From: Rhizobium sp. CF122
GTDB lineage: Bacteria; Pseudomonadota; Alphaproteobacteria; Rhizobiales; Rhizobiaceae
DNA: 64,000 nucleotides
NCBI RefSeq assembly: GCF_000282035.1
Contig: NZ_AKKA01000085.1
Span: 1 to 64,000 of the forward strand
Direction: 5' to 3'
Both the position numbers and the translations under genes were made by a program. The notes below the pieces were generated by a model. It was not told the origin of the DNA. It searched no databases and was given only the letters and a program-made list of their open reading frames with translations. Shown here in pieces: positions 46,378 to 55,604 of this stretch (position 1 is its first letter; each line of letters opens with the position of its first letter).

Positions 46378-47295
46378 ATGGAAAGCCGCCGTGTCGAACT
46401 TGGATGGATGCGCATATTCGCTGAGATCGGCAAGGCGGGAAGTCTGTCGGCGGCTGCAGGCGTTCTTGGCCTGACGCAACCTGCCGTCAGCTATCAGATC
46501 CGCCGGCTGGAGGAGCAGGTTGGCGTCAGCCTCTTGAAACGCCAGCATCGGGGCGTGGAGTTGACGCCCGAAGGCCAGCGTCTTTTCGACATCGTCGCAA
46601 AGAGTGTCAACGAGATCGACCAGCTGGCGCGGCGCTTCCGCAATGAATCTGATCGGCCAATCATAAGGCTGCGCACGGATTATGCGTTTTCCGCCCTATG
46701 GCTAATCCCGCGCATGCATGCCTTCCGCACGCTGTACCCGAATGTTGATATTCAGATTGTCGCGACGCAGCGAACACAACGCGACCGGTCGGACGACGGC
46801 GATGTTGCTGTTGTCTTTGGCAGGCGGTCGGAGTTCGAGCGCCACGCCGTTCTGCTTTTGCCGGAGAGGGTCGCACCCGTCTGCACCCAAGGCTTCCTCG
46901 ATCGCTACGGTGCCATCTCCACGCCGACGGACCTTGCCCGAGCGCGCCTGATCCATCTCGATGCCGCGGAACCTTCGCCCTGGTTCGACTGGCGGCATTA
47001 TCTCGCGGAATTCGGTGTCAGCCGCGATACTCACGCGGGGCAGGGCGATGTGAGCTTCAATACATACTCGCTGGTCGTGCAGGCCGCGATCGGCGAACAG
47101 GGGGTTGCCATCGGATGGATGGGCCTCGTCGACTCGCTGCTCGCCTCGGGGATGCTGAAAACCGCAGGTCCGGCGCTGGAAGCGCCGGAACGTGGTTACT
47201 GGCTATTGCCACCACGCACGCGTGATGCCCAAAGCGATCTGCTTGCGGCATGGCTCACGGTGGAAGCCGGTATCGTCAGTCGACTAGATCCTTGA
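46378..47295 (+). CDS. LysR-family regulator of choline-sulfate use
   Basis: 305 residues. N-terminal helix-turn-helix (WMRIFAEIGKAGSLSAAAGVLGLTQPAVSYQIRRLEEQVG), followed by the LysR ligand-binding domain. Its placement divergent from betC with a 194-base shared promoter is the standard arrangement for the choline-sulfatase LysR factor. A small inverted repeat (ATCCT-N5-AGGAT, 46358-46372) overlaps its own ribosome site. The gene ends 20 bases inside the convergent otsA. Confidence 0.87.
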   Translation: MESRRVELGWMRIFAEIGKAGSLSAAAGVLGLTQPAVSYQIRRLEEQVGVSLLKRQHRGVELTPEGQRLFDIVAKSVNEIDQLARRFRNESDRPIIRLRTDYAFSALWLIPRMHAFRTLYPNVDIQIVATQRTQRDRSDDGDVAVVFGRRSEFERHAVLLLPERVAPVCTQGFLDRYGAISTPTDLARARLIHLDAAEPSPWFDWRHYLAEFGVSRDTHAGQGDVSFNTYSLVVQAAIGEQGVAIGWMGLVDSLLASGMLKTAGPALEAPERGYWLLPPRTRDAQSDLLAAWLTVEAGIVSRLDP

Positions 47296-48652
47296 GAAAA
47301 TCGTCGCACCAACGCGACACATCGTACTCCAGCAGATAGTCCATCATCCGCTGCCAACGCTCGCGGCGTTCTTCCAGGGGCATATTCAAGGCACGCGCCA
47401 GCGCGTTGGCGGTTCCTTCGATGTCATAGGGATTGACCAGCAACGCCCCCCTCCTCAATTCGCGCGCTGCGCCGGCGAAGCGGGATAGTACGAGCACACC
47501 AGGATCTTCGGGATCCTGTGCGGCGACATATTCCTTTGCCACGAGGTTCATGCCGTCGCGAAGCGGCGTGACCAAGCCAACCTTGGCCAGTCGATAAAGA
47601 CCCGCGAGGATCGGACGACTGACGGAGCGGTTGATATAGCGGATCGGCACCCAGTCCACCGTCCCCAGTGCGCCGTTAACTCGGCCTGCCTGTTCCGCGA
47701 CGGTGCGCTGCATTTGTTCGTATTCCGGGACTTCCGAGCGTGATTTCGGTGTGATCTGCAGATAGGTGACCTTCCGCTGGTGGGCTGGATTGTTGACGAC
47801 GAAGCGCTCGAAAGCGTCCAGCCGCTGGGTGATGCCCTTGGAGTAATCCAGCCTGTCGACGCCGATGATAAGGTCGCGGTCCTTGATGCTCTGCCGCGCT
47901 CTTTGCACCAGATGGTGGCTGCCGGCCTTCTTGGCGAATTCGGCGAAGGCGGCGGTCTCGATGCTGATGCCGTAGGCTCCGCCCTTGAAAACCTTGTCAT
48001 TCGCTGTGAAGCGGCCGTCGCCGATGGCGTCGCCCATATCCTCGCGGCGAAGGCAGCCGGCAAAGTTTTCGAGATCGTGGTCCGTCTGAAAGCCGACGAG
48101 ATCGTAGGCGGCAAGACCGTGCATGATTTCCTCGTGAACCGGCATGGTGTAGAGCACATCGGCCGGCGGCCAGGGAATGTGCAGGAAAAAGCCGATGCGG
48201 TTCTTGAAGCCCATTTGCCGCAGTTCCGCGGCGAGCGGGATCAAATGGTAGTCATGGACCCAGATGATGTCGTCCGGCCGCAGCAGCGGCGCAAGCCGAT
48301 GCGCGAAGAAACGATTGACGCGGAAATACCCCGCCATTTCCTTGCGGCCATACTCCGCGAGGTCCAGGCGGTAGTGACAAATCGGCCAGAGCACGCGATT
48401 GGCGAAGCCGTGATAGTATTCCTCGACATCCTTGCCGGTGAGATCCGTCAGTGCATAGGTGATCTTGCCCTCTTCCGTCAGCGAGAGCGGGCCGGGCTCG
48501 TCGTTTTCGCTCGATTTGCCGGACCAGCCCATCCAGATGCCGCCCCGTTCTTCGAGTGCCGCTTTGAGCGCCACCGCCAGTCCGCCGGCGGAGGCCGCGC
48601 CCTCCTTCACGGGAGCTGGCACGCGATTGGAGACGATGACAAGACGGGTCAC
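47276..48652 (-). CDS. otsA: Trehalose-6-phosphate synthase
   Basis: 458 residues starting at GTG 48652 (product [18 protein letters not shown]), preceded by AAAGGA at seven bases; the upstream ATG at 48667 lacks a purine-rich site. GT20 family signs: SNRVPAP and [11 protein letters not shown] at the UDP-glucose end, [26 protein letters not shown] and DRLDYSKGI. Makes trehalose-6-phosphate. Follows otsB by 41 bases. Confidence 0.94.
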   Translation of the reverse strand: MTRLVIVSNRVPAPVKEGAASAGGLAVALKAALEERGGIWMGWSGKSSENDEPGPLSLTEEGKITYALTDLTGKDVEEYYHGFANRVLWPICHYRLDLAEYGRKEMAGYFRVNRFFAHRLAPLLRPDDIIWVHDYHLIPLAAELRQMGFKNRIGFFLHIPWPPADVLYTMPVHEEIMHGLAAYDLVGFQTDHDLENFAGCLRREDMGDAIGDGRFTANDKVFKGGAYGISIETAAFAEFAKKAGSHHLVQRARQSIKDRDLIIGVDRLDYSKGITQRLDAFERFVVNNPAHQRKVTYLQITPKSRSEVPEYEQMQRTVAEQAGRVNGALGTVDWVPIRYINRSVSRPILAGLYRLAKVGLVTPLRDGMNLVAKEYVAAQDPEDPGVLVLSRFAGAARELRRGALLVNPYDIEGTANALARALNMPLEERRERWQRMMDYLLEYDVSRWCDDFLKDLVD

Positions 48653-48693
48653 GGAGGTTCCTTTCATCGGGAGGGCGGCACATCGTGCATGGA

Positions 48694-49488
48694 TCAAACG
48701 GCGAGCTGCTCAATCAGTTCCCGCACCGCCGATGAGGAAGGCAGCGCCAGAGTGGCGGCAGTGTCCGAAGACGGCCCGACACGAACGGAATGGCCGCCAA
48801 AGCGATTGGCGACACGGAACATCGCCTCGTCCGTAACGTCGTCACCGATGGCAATCGGACGCCTGCCGGCAAAGGGCGGCATCGACAGAAACGTCTCCAC
48901 AGCGTGACCTTTGTCGGCGCTCGCGGGTCGGATTTCGAGAACCATCTTGCCGCGCTGCAAGGTCCAGTTCGGCCCGACCTTGGACTGCAGCCTCTCCATG
49001 ATCAGCTCCACATCCGCCTGCCTTTGCGGCGCGAGGCGATAGTGAGCGGCGACCGCAGCTCCCTTGTCTTCCACGAGTACGCCTTGCAGATTTTCGGTTG
49101 CGGCGCGGAGCTCCGCCTTCAATGCCTCGAATGCGGCAGTGGTCTCGGCTTTCATGATGCTGCCGTCCGGCCAACGCAATTCGGCGCCGTGCAAGCCGGC
49201 GATCGGAAATCGGAATGGTGCGAACAGCTCGTCGGCATAAGCGAGTGCCCGTCCTGTGACCAAGGCTAGCGCGCCACCGAGCCTTCGCGACGCGGCATAA
49301 AGCGCTGCCGGCAGCGACGGTGGCATGACGATCGCATCCGGCACCGCGGCCAGGTCAAGCAATGTGCCATCGATATCGAGAAAAAGAGCGCAGTCTTGAG
49401 GGGAGGATAAAACGGCGCTCAGCAATTCCGTCTGCCCTGAGGCCGGTTGCGGCATCATGGCAGGAAATGGCTCACTGGGGTATGACAT
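48694..49488 (-). CDS. otsB: Trehalose-6-phosphate phosphatase
   Basis: 264 residues, HAD superfamily. Nucleophile motif LFLDIDGTLLDLA near residue 36, then LVTGRALAYADELF, LRWPDGSIMKAET, and late IAIGDDVTDEAMFRVA with the second acidic pair. Dephosphorylates trehalose-6-phosphate to trehalose, an osmoprotectant. First of the otsB-otsA unit. Confidence 0.94.
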   Translation of the reverse strand: MSYPSEPFPAMMPQPASGQTELLSAVLSSPQDCALFLDIDGTLLDLAAVPDAIVMPPSLPAALYAASRRLGGALALVTGRALAYADELFAPFRFPIAGLHGAELRWPDGSIMKAETTAAFEALKAELRAATENLQGVLVEDKGAAVAAHYRLAPQRQADVELIMERLQSKVGPNWTLQRGKMVLEIRPASADKGHAVETFLSMPPFAGRRPIAIGDDVTDEAMFRVANRFGGHSVRVGPSSDTAATLALPSSSAVRELIEQLAV

Positions 49489-49591
49489 GGTGACTTACCT
49501 ATGTCGGCATCTGCCGAAGGCAACCCGTTTTGGCTCAATAATGCGAGGAAATCTCAGATTTTGCCGTGGTATCCGTGCGCTGATCAATTGT

Positions 49592-51115
49592 TCATTCAGC
49601 CGGCATTGTGCCGGAATGCTCGGTGAAGAAGGCCTTGGCATCGGCGGTAAAGGCGGCGCGCTGAACGCTCCGCGTGTAAAACATGTGACCGCCGCGATAG
49701 ACCTTCAGCGCCACCCGCTCGCCGGCAAGCGAAGGCGGCAAGTGGTCAACAACATAACGGCTCACGCCATAAGGAGTGACGAGATCGCTGTAGCCGTGGG
49801 CGATCAACAGGCGGAATTTCGGATTGGAGGCGAGGAACTGGCGAATATCGTCGGTGACGCTCGCCTGCAGCCTAGAACCACCGCCGCGTCCGCCCCACTC
49901 CCATCTGCGGCTGATGTCGCCGTCCAGCAGCGAATAGGTCATCTCGGTCTTGAAGCCGAGTTCATTGCGCGCATAGTCGGCGAAGGCCCCGCCATAGGCG
50001 CGGGTGAAGCCGTCGAGGATGGCATCGTCGCCACGGTCAGAGTCCGACTCCGGATAAGGATCGGGCGTCGAGAACGCCGCGTCGTAAGGGCTGACAATTC
50101 GACCATCCTGCCCGCTTGATTGCTTCGCATAGGCGTTTCCGAGGAAGCCGCGGTTCTTTGCCACGATATCTTCGGGAATGCCGGTCATGCCGGCAACCTT
50201 CCCGTAGAAGGCTTTGGCCGCCTGGCCAGTCGGCAGCGGGCCAGCGAGTGTCGTCAGATAGTCGCCAAGCGCAAATTTCTCCGCATCGCGCTGCTGCGCT
50301 TCATCGAAGGCATTGCGTCTGTCCATGTTCGCTGCCGCAAGCGACGGAAACTCGAGTGCCGCGCCCAGTGCAAACTGATCGGCATTGAACATCAGTTGCC
50401 CTTCGAGCAATGGCGAAAGCATGATCGCGCCCGAGACGATGATGCCTTGGCTATCCTTCAGCGCGCCGACCACCTTGGCGGCGCGGAAGCCGCCATAGCT
50501 CTCTCCGAGAAGATATTTGGGCGAACCGGACCGGTTGTTGTGGGCGACATAGAGAGCGATCGCCTTCGCAACGCTCTGCGCGTCGGAATTGACGTTGTAG
50601 TAATTGGAGGCGTCGTCGGCCTTGGCGGTTCGGCTCCATCCGGTTCCGATCGGATCGATGAGGACAATGTCGGTAAAGTCGAGCCAGCTCTGCGGATTGT
50701 CGGTCAATTTTGCATCGGCCCCATCGGCCCCATCCGGGCCGAAATCCAGGATGCGCGGCCCTACGAGGCCGAGATGCAGGAACGCCGATGCGGCGCCGGG
50801 GCCGCCGTTGAAGGCAAAGGTCAGGGGCCGGTCGGACCTCCCGTTCTTGGCGACATAGGCCGTATAGAATACGGCGCCGGCCTTGGAGCCGTCTTGCGCA
50901 AAGAGATCCAACGTGCCGGCCGTCGCCACGAAGTCGAGGGTCCGGCCGCCGATCGTCATTGTGTGCTGGGTGACCGAGTCGCTCGGCAGCAGCTTCAACA
51001 CGCCCTCGCTCGATGAACCCTGTGCGGCAGCCTCGCCTCGACCCTCCTGCGATAAGGCGGGGGGCAGCGGAGCAAGCAAGGCGGTTGCAAGCAGAATGGC
51101 GGATAGGAAACGCAA
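49592..51115 (-). CDS. Peptidase S10 (serine carboxypeptidase-like), secreted, TTG start
   Basis: 507 residues from TTG 51115, preceded by GGAGGAG; the product begins with a signal peptide MRFLSAILLATALLAPLPPALSQ. The longer frame to 51184 would bury that signal. S10 features in order: FAFNGGPGAASAFLHLGLVGPR (oxyanion region), YLLGESYGGFRAAK with the nucleophile Ser, RLLIAHGYSDLVTPY with the Asp, and YRGGHMFYTR with the His. The catalytic triad is complete. S10 enzymes trim C-terminal residues at acidic pH. Confidence 0.88.
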   Translation of the reverse strand: MRFLSAILLATALLAPLPPALSQEGRGEAAAQGSSSEGVLKLLPSDSVTQHTMTIGGRTLDFVATAGTLDLFAQDGSKAGAVFYTAYVAKNGRSDRPLTFAFNGGPGAASAFLHLGLVGPRILDFGPDGADGADAKLTDNPQSWLDFTDIVLIDPIGTGWSRTAKADDASNYYNVNSDAQSVAKAIALYVAHNNRSGSPKYLLGESYGGFRAAKVVGALKDSQGIIVSGAIMLSPLLEGQLMFNADQFALGAALEFPSLAAANMDRRNAFDEAQQRDAEKFALGDYLTTLAGPLPTGQAAKAFYGKVAGMTGIPEDIVAKNRGFLGNAYAKQSSGQDGRIVSPYDAAFSTPDPYPESDSDRGDDAILDGFTRAYGGAFADYARNELGFKTEMTYSLLDGDISRRWEWGGRGGGSRLQASVTDDIRQFLASNPKFRLLIAHGYSDLVTPYGVSRYVVDHLPPSLAGERVALKVYRGGHMFYTRSVQRAAFTADAKAFFTEHSGTMPAE

Positions 51116-51202
51116 GACTTCTCCTCCGACGGAAGCGGCATGGGAGGCGTCAGCGTAGCATCGCCCCGTTGGGGGAGAAATCAACAGATGGTGAGGCCGA
51201 CG

Positions 51203-52495
51203 TCAGTCCGCCTTCTCGATCGTCTGCGCATTCACATACTGCGCGCGACCGGCGTTCCAGCCGTTGATAGCGGCGCCGGCACCAAGCACCACGAAAAGCA
51301 CTGCCGACCATGCGAAGCTGCCGGTCCAGCCGCGGATGAGCCCGACCAAGAGCGGGCCGATCGCGGCAAGAAGGTAGCCCACGCATTGGGCCATGCCCGA
51401 AAGATGGGCCGCGACATGCGGATCGCGCGACCGCAACACGATCGTCGTCATCGCGACAGCGATCAGGCCGCCCTGGCCAATGCCCTGCAGCACCGCCCAG
51501 ACCCAGATGGTGAAGAGCGGCGCAAACAGCAGGCCGAACAATGCGACGACGGCAACGACGCAGAGCGACGCATTGATCACGCGCTGATCCTTGCCCCTGA
51601 CGGCGATCTGCGGGGCAACCAGGCATGCCGCAGCCTGAACCATCACCGATACCGAAACGATCGCTCCAGCGGTGACGCCGTCAAGACCGCGCTCGCGCAG
51701 GATCGGGACGAGCCAACCAAACACGCAATAAGCCAGAGCCGACTGCAGGCCCATGAAGAGAGTGACCTGCCAGGCCAGGCGATCCCGCCACAGCCCTTGG
51801 ACGGAAAAGCCGCTGCGCTTGACTTGATTCTTGGTGGACAGCACCTGCGGCAACCAGATCATCCCGACGACCAATGCAGGCAGACCCCAGGCGGCCAGCG
51901 CTCCGGAGAGCGAGCCGCCGAGGATGCGCTCGAGCGGCAGCGTGAAGCCTGCGGCGCTCGCCGCGCCCGCGCATAGCGCCATCGTGTAAAAGCCGGTCAT
52001 CAGCGCTGCGCGATCGGCAAAGTCGCGCTTGACCAGCCCTGGCAGCAGCACGTTCCCGACCGCGATGCAGGCGCCGGCAAGCGCAGTGCCGACGAAGAGC
52101 AGCGGAACGGATGATAAGCCACGCAGACCCGTCCCGAGCGCCAGCAGGACGAGGACCGCCAGAAGCGTGCGCTCCGATCCGATCCGCTGGGCAAGCCGCG
52201 GCGCCAACGGCGAAAAGGCGCCGAGGCAGACGACGGGCAGGGTGGTCAGCAGGCTGGCACCGAGGGATGAAAGGCCGAGTTCCGTCTTGATTTCGGGCAG
52301 CAGCGCGGAGGCGCTGGAGAAGACGGGACGCAGATTGAAGGCGATCAGGACGAGGCTGGCGCCAAGGAGAAAGCGCACCGCTGCGCTGCTGCCAACGGGG
52401 GGCTGCGGCTGCGGTACGCTATCGGCTTCGGCATCGATGAGCTGTTCGTCCGCCAGGTCGTAGACGTGTGCGGCATCCTGAAGGGGTGTGGTCAT
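51203..52495 (-). CDS. MFS transporter, CynX/NimT (cyanate permease-like) family
   Basis: 430 residues, twelve membrane helices. The N-terminal half reads RPVFSSASALLPEIKTELGLSSLGASLLTTLPVVCLGAFSPLAPRLAQRIG, characteristic of CynX/NimT transporters (NRP/P-x-x-S-A and a long first loop). Its ATG overlaps the GntR stop codon by four bases, so the regulator and carrier form one unit. The substrate is unknown; members carry cyanate or nitroimidazoles. Confidence 0.87.
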   Translation of the reverse strand: MTTPLQDAAHVYDLADEQLIDAEADSVPQPQPPVGSSAAVRFLLGASLVLIAFNLRPVFSSASALLPEIKTELGLSSLGASLLTTLPVVCLGAFSPLAPRLAQRIGSERTLLAVLVLLALGTGLRGLSSVPLLFVGTALAGACIAVGNVLLPGLVKRDFADRAALMTGFYTMALCAGAASAAGFTLPLERILGGSLSGALAAWGLPALVVGMIWLPQVLSTKNQVKRSGFSVQGLWRDRLAWQVTLFMGLQSALAYCVFGWLVPILRERGLDGVTAGAIVSVSVMVQAAACLVAPQIAVRGKDQRVINASLCVVAVVALFGLLFAPLFTIWVWAVLQGIGQGGLIAVAMTTIVLRSRDPHVAAHLSGMAQCVGYLLAAIGPLLVGLIRGWTGSFAWSAVLFVVLGAGAAINGWNAGRAQYVNAQTIEKAD

Positions 52496-53169
52496 GAATG
52501 GAGCATCCGGTCGAGAGCGCCGATGATGGGGGCCATGAAGCGGCGAACGGCCGCATCGGCCTGTTGCGGATCGCCGGTGGCGAGCGCGTCGATGATGTCG
52601 GCATGCGCCCGCATATCAGGCTCGGGAATCTCGTCGTCCAATGTCGCCGCGATCGTTTCGGCAATCGAGGCGGAAAAAAACTGATAGATTTCGATCATCG
52701 CGCGGTTGGCGGAAGCGGCAATGATCGCCTTGTGGAAAGCAAGATCGCGTTCGACGAAGACGCTTCTGTCGCCGCCTTCGAAATTGCCCCGCTTGGCGAG
52801 AAGCGCCCGCAACTCCGCAATGATCTCAGGCGTTTGTCGTATCGCGGCCAGCCGTGCGGCCTCGACATCGAGTGCGCACCGGGCTTCGAAGAGATCGCGC
52901 AGACCGGCGCGACGCGCCATGGTGAGCGGCAGCCGGGTGTCGGTGGTCGAGAGTACGTAGGTTCCCGAGCCCTGCCGGGTTTCGAGCAGGCCTTGCGACA
53001 CCAACACCCGCACCGCCTCTCGGATCGTGCCGCGGCTGACGGAGAGCGTGGAAGACAGCGTCGCCTCGTTGGGCAATTTCTCGCCAACGGCCCATCGCTT
53101 ACCCAGTATCTCCGTGCGGATCGCCTCAATGGCCGTGTCCGCAAGTTTCGTTTTTGCAATTGGTTGCAT
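52492..53169 (-). CDS. GntR family regulator, FCD (FadR/PdhR) subfamily
   Basis: 225 residues. GntR winged helix (ILGKRWAVGEKLPNEATLSSTLSVSRGTIREAVRVLVSQGLLETRQGSGTYV) followed by an FCD ligand domain with metal ligands in the ERDLAFHKAIIAASANRAMIEIY segment and a second His in the C-terminal part. The perfect palindrome at 53175-53209 lies directly before the start codon and should be its autoregulatory operator. Probably represses itself and the MFS gene. Confidence 0.92.
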   Translation of the reverse strand: MQPIAKTKLADTAIEAIRTEILGKRWAVGEKLPNEATLSSTLSVSRGTIREAVRVLVSQGLLETRQGSGTYVLSTTDTRLPLTMARRAGLRDLFEARCALDVEAARLAAIRQTPEIIAELRALLAKRGNFEGGDRSVFVERDLAFHKAIIAASANRAMIEIYQFFSASIAETIAATLDDEIPEPDMRAHADIIDALATGDPQQADAAVRRFMAPIIGALDRMLHS

Positions 53170-53174
53170 CGCCC

Positions 53175-53209
53175 GTATTCATAAAGTCATCAGATGACTT
53201 TATGAATAC
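53175..53209. promoter_or_regulatory. Perfect 35-bp palindrome, probable GntR operator
   Basis: Arms of 17 bp, GTATTCATAAAGTCATC (53175-53191) and GATGACTTTATGAATAC (53193-53209), are perfectly complementary around one central base (53192). The centre GTCATCAGATGAC resembles FadR/GntR sites. It ends six bases upstream of the GntR start codon (53169), so it would sit in the promoter or leader. Confidence 0.85.
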
Positions 53210-53250
53210 CTTGAGGCCGTTGCCCTCGTCAATCCTGTGCTGAAAAATGA

Positions 53251-53275
53251 AAAGGGCCGCTCGAGGCGACCCTTT
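53251..53275 (-). terminator. Rho-independent terminator of the 23-codon gene
   Basis: On the minus strand a 10-bp stem (AAAGGGTCGC with GCGGCCCTTT, one G-U pair) encloses the loop CTCGA and is followed by TTTTCATTTTT. It is 57 bases after the small gene's stop and upstream of the GntR promoter. Confidence 0.75.
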
Positions 53276-53332
53276 CCATGAGTTCTGGCCTGTAAATGGC
53301 CGGACCGTCAAAGCGATCCTAGGAAGGTGGGC

Positions 53333-53404
53333 TTAGAGCGAGGGCTGCCTCGCTTTCATCACCACTTCCATGCCTTTTACGAGGTCCGAAATCTCATTAG
53401 ACAT
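53333..53404 (-). CDS. 23-residue peptide gene, function unknown
   Basis: ATG 53404 has a strong ribosome site (GGAAGG, 7-base spacing). The frame runs 23 codons (begins MSNEISDLVKG, ends KARQPSL) to a stop at 53333. It has three acidic and three basic residues and no signal peptide; the central part alternates Val/Met/Leu with charged residues and could form an amphipathic helix. A rho-independent terminator follows. It lies alone between gntR and the pirin gene with 212 bases upstream. No family recognised. Confidence 0.65.
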   Translation of the reverse strand: MSNEISDLVKGMEVVMKARQPSL

Positions 53405-53618
53405 TGGATCACCTTCCTTTCGTTCTGTTGAAGATGGGTAAAAGGTAGGATGATTCGCCGGAGATGCAAGAAAAAACGAGGTGTCAGGTGCTGCGCAGCT
53501 TCCCTGGCAGCGGTGTTTCACTTTACGGTCGCCGACAATACACCAATGTTTACAATGATGTCCTGTATGCTGCCGTAGTGAGCAAACATTGCGGCAGAGG
53601 GCTGTGGATTAAGCCGGC

Positions 53619-54530
53619 TCAGTGTGCGGCCTTGATGAAGGTGCCGTTCTGTAACTCTCGCATCGCCTGCATGATCTCCTCTCGCGAGTTCATGACGATC
53701 GGCCCATGCCAGGCAACCGGCTCCTCGATCGGCTTGCCTGAAACGAGCAGGAACCGGATGCCTTCGTCGCCGGCCTGCACCGTCACTTCGTCACCGCTGT
53801 CGAAGACGACGAGCGTCCGGTTGCCGGACATGTCGCGAATGTTGAGTTCCTCGCCGTTGACCTCCTTCTCGACACGGACGCCGAACGGCTTGGAGGCGTC
53901 GCGGAATGTGCCGGAGCCTGCGAAGATATAGGCAAATGCGTTGCGATAGGTGTCGACGGGCAGGCGCTTCTTCTTCCCCGGAGGGACCGAGACATCGAGA
54001 TAGATCGGTTCGGCCGCGACGCCGTCAACTGGCCCCGCTTTGCCCCAGAAGTCGCCACAGATAACGCGCACGGCCGTACCGTCGTCATCGACAACGACGG
54101 GAATGTCGGCGGATTTGACGTCCTGATAGCGCGGCGCCGTCATCTTCAGCGACGAGGGCAGGTTGGCCCAGAGCTGGAAGCCATGCATGCGTCCGGCAAA
54201 ATCGCCCTTCGGCATTTCCTGGTGCATGATGCCGCTTCCTGCCGTCATCCACTGGATGTCGCCGGCGCCGAGCAGACCGCGATTGCCGAGGCTGTCGCCG
54301 TGCTCGACCGTGCCTGCAAGCACGTAGGTGATCGTCTCGATGCCGCGATGCGGATGCCAGGGAAAGCCGCGGATATATTCGGCCGGATTGTCATTGCGGA
54401 AATCGTCCATCATCAGGAAGGGGTCTGTCATCGACGGATCCCCGAAGCCGAAGACGCGGTGCAGCTTCACACCGGCGCCTTCCATGGTTGGCGTTGCGGT
54501 GCTCGTATGCTTTACGGGACGTATCGACAT
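53619..54530 (-). CDS. Pirin family protein
   Basis: 303 residues. N-terminal pirin cupin with GVKLHRVFGFGDPSMTDPFLMMDDF and GFPWHPHRGIETITYVLAGTVEHGDSLGNRG, containing the His/Glu metal ligands, and a C-terminal pirin domain ending VAWHGPIVMNSREEI. Some bacterial pirins have quercetinase activity or affect metabolic regulation. Single gene, divergent from the amidotransferase gene. Confidence 0.93.
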   Translation of the reverse strand: MSIRPVKHTSTATPTMEGAGVKLHRVFGFGDPSMTDPFLMMDDFRNDNPAEYIRGFPWHPHRGIETITYVLAGTVEHGDSLGNRGLLGAGDIQWMTAGSGIMHQEMPKGDFAGRMHGFQLWANLPSSLKMTAPRYQDVKSADIPVVVDDDGTAVRVICGDFWGKAGPVDGVAAEPIYLDVSVPPGKKKRLPVDTYRNAFAYIFAGSGTFRDASKPFGVRVEKEVNGEELNIRDMSGNRTLVVFDSGDEVTVQAGDEGIRFLLVSGKPIEEPVAWHGPIVMNSREEIMQAMRELQNGTFIKAAH

Positions 54531-54794
54531 GGCATCCTCTCGAAGGTTTCAACTTGCCCGGGACTATAGCCGCCGGGCCAGCCTCTGCGAAATTAGCCGC
54601 CGCGGGAACGCACTGTTCACAAAAGAAGATGTCGCATTGCGCAATTCGATCGCATCGACCGTCAGAAATTTGTCATCTTCCGCTTGCAAGTCAGGAAGCC
54701 GTTCAGGTCTTATTAACCATCAGATTCGACAATCGTTGTCGCGTTTCAGCATTTCTCCCGCCTCCAACAACGCGGGCTCCGGAGTGGAAAGAGC

Positions 54795-55604
54795 ATGTGT
54801 CGCTGGGCAGCCTATCGCGGAGACCCCCTCTATCTGGAGGAACTGGTGTCCTCGCCCGCGCACTCGCTGATCGAGCAATCGCATTGCGCGACACGCGCCA
54901 AGACCCCCACCAATGGCGACGGTTTCGGCATCGCCTGGTATGGCGACCGTCCGGAACCTGGCCGCTATCGTGATACCTTGCCGGCTTGGTCCGACTGCAA
55001 TCTCAAGAGTTTGGCGCGGCAAATCCGCTCTCCGTTGTTCCTGGCGCACGTACGGGCAGCGACCGGCGGCGGCACCCGCCGTGACAACTGTCACCCCTTC
55101 ACCTTCGGCAATTGGTCCTTCATGCACAATGGCCAGATCGCAGGTTTCGAACGGCTGCGTCGCCCTATGGAAGCGATGCTTGATGACGAACTCTTCAACG
55201 CCCGCGGAGGGACGACCGATTCCGAACTGATGTTCTTGCTCGCCCTGCAGTTCGGCCTGCAGCAGACGCCGATAGCTGCGATGGCGGAGATGATCCGCTT
55301 CGTCGAAAGCCTTGCCGAGAAACTTCTCGGATCGGTGCTGCTGCGCTACACGGCTGCCTTCTCGGATGGCAAGGCGCTCTACGCGATCCGCTATGCGACC
55401 GACCGCAAAGCGCCGACGCTCTATGCCTCTCCGCTCGGCAAGGGCTACTGCTTGGTGTCCGAGCCGCTGAACGATGATGTCGATGCCTGGGCGGAGATCC
55501 CGGACGGAAGCGCCGTCACGCTCGGCGAAAATGGCCTTGCTATCGCGCCGTTTCGTCCGGTGCAGGCAGTTGCAAAAGCCACCCCGGTCGCGATCACGGC
55601 TTGA
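54795..55604 (+). CDS. Class II glutamine amidotransferase (YafJ-like)
   Basis: 269 residues. Starts MCRWAAYRGDPLYLEELV: Cys2 becomes the N-terminal nucleophile of class II glutaminases after removal of Met. Further conserved parts are NGDGFGIAWYG, RSPLFLAHVRAATGG, NCHPFTFGNWSFMHNGQI and ARGGTTDSELMFLLAL. No synthase domain is attached, as in YafJ. Amide acceptor unknown. Overlaps convergent coaBC by 11 bases. Confidence 0.9.
   Translation: MCRWAAYRGDPLYLEELVSSPAHSLIEQSHCATRAKTPTNGDGFGIAWYGDRPEPGRYRDTLPAWSDCNLKSLARQIRSPLFLAHVRAATGGGTRRDNCHPFTFGNWSFMHNGQIAGFERLRRPMEAMLDDELFNARGGTTDSELMFLLALQFGLQQTPIAAMAEMIRFVESLAEKLLGSVLLRYTAAFSDGKALYAIRYATDRKAPTLYASPLGKGYCLVSEPLNDDVDAWAEIPDGSAVTLGENGLAIAPFRPVQAVAKATPVAITA

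Noticed and set aside
53544-53591. CAATGTTT/AAACATTG inverted pair upstream of the small peptide gene
   Set aside because: Arms are 32 bases apart and A+T-rich; chance is likely and no regulator is adjacent.
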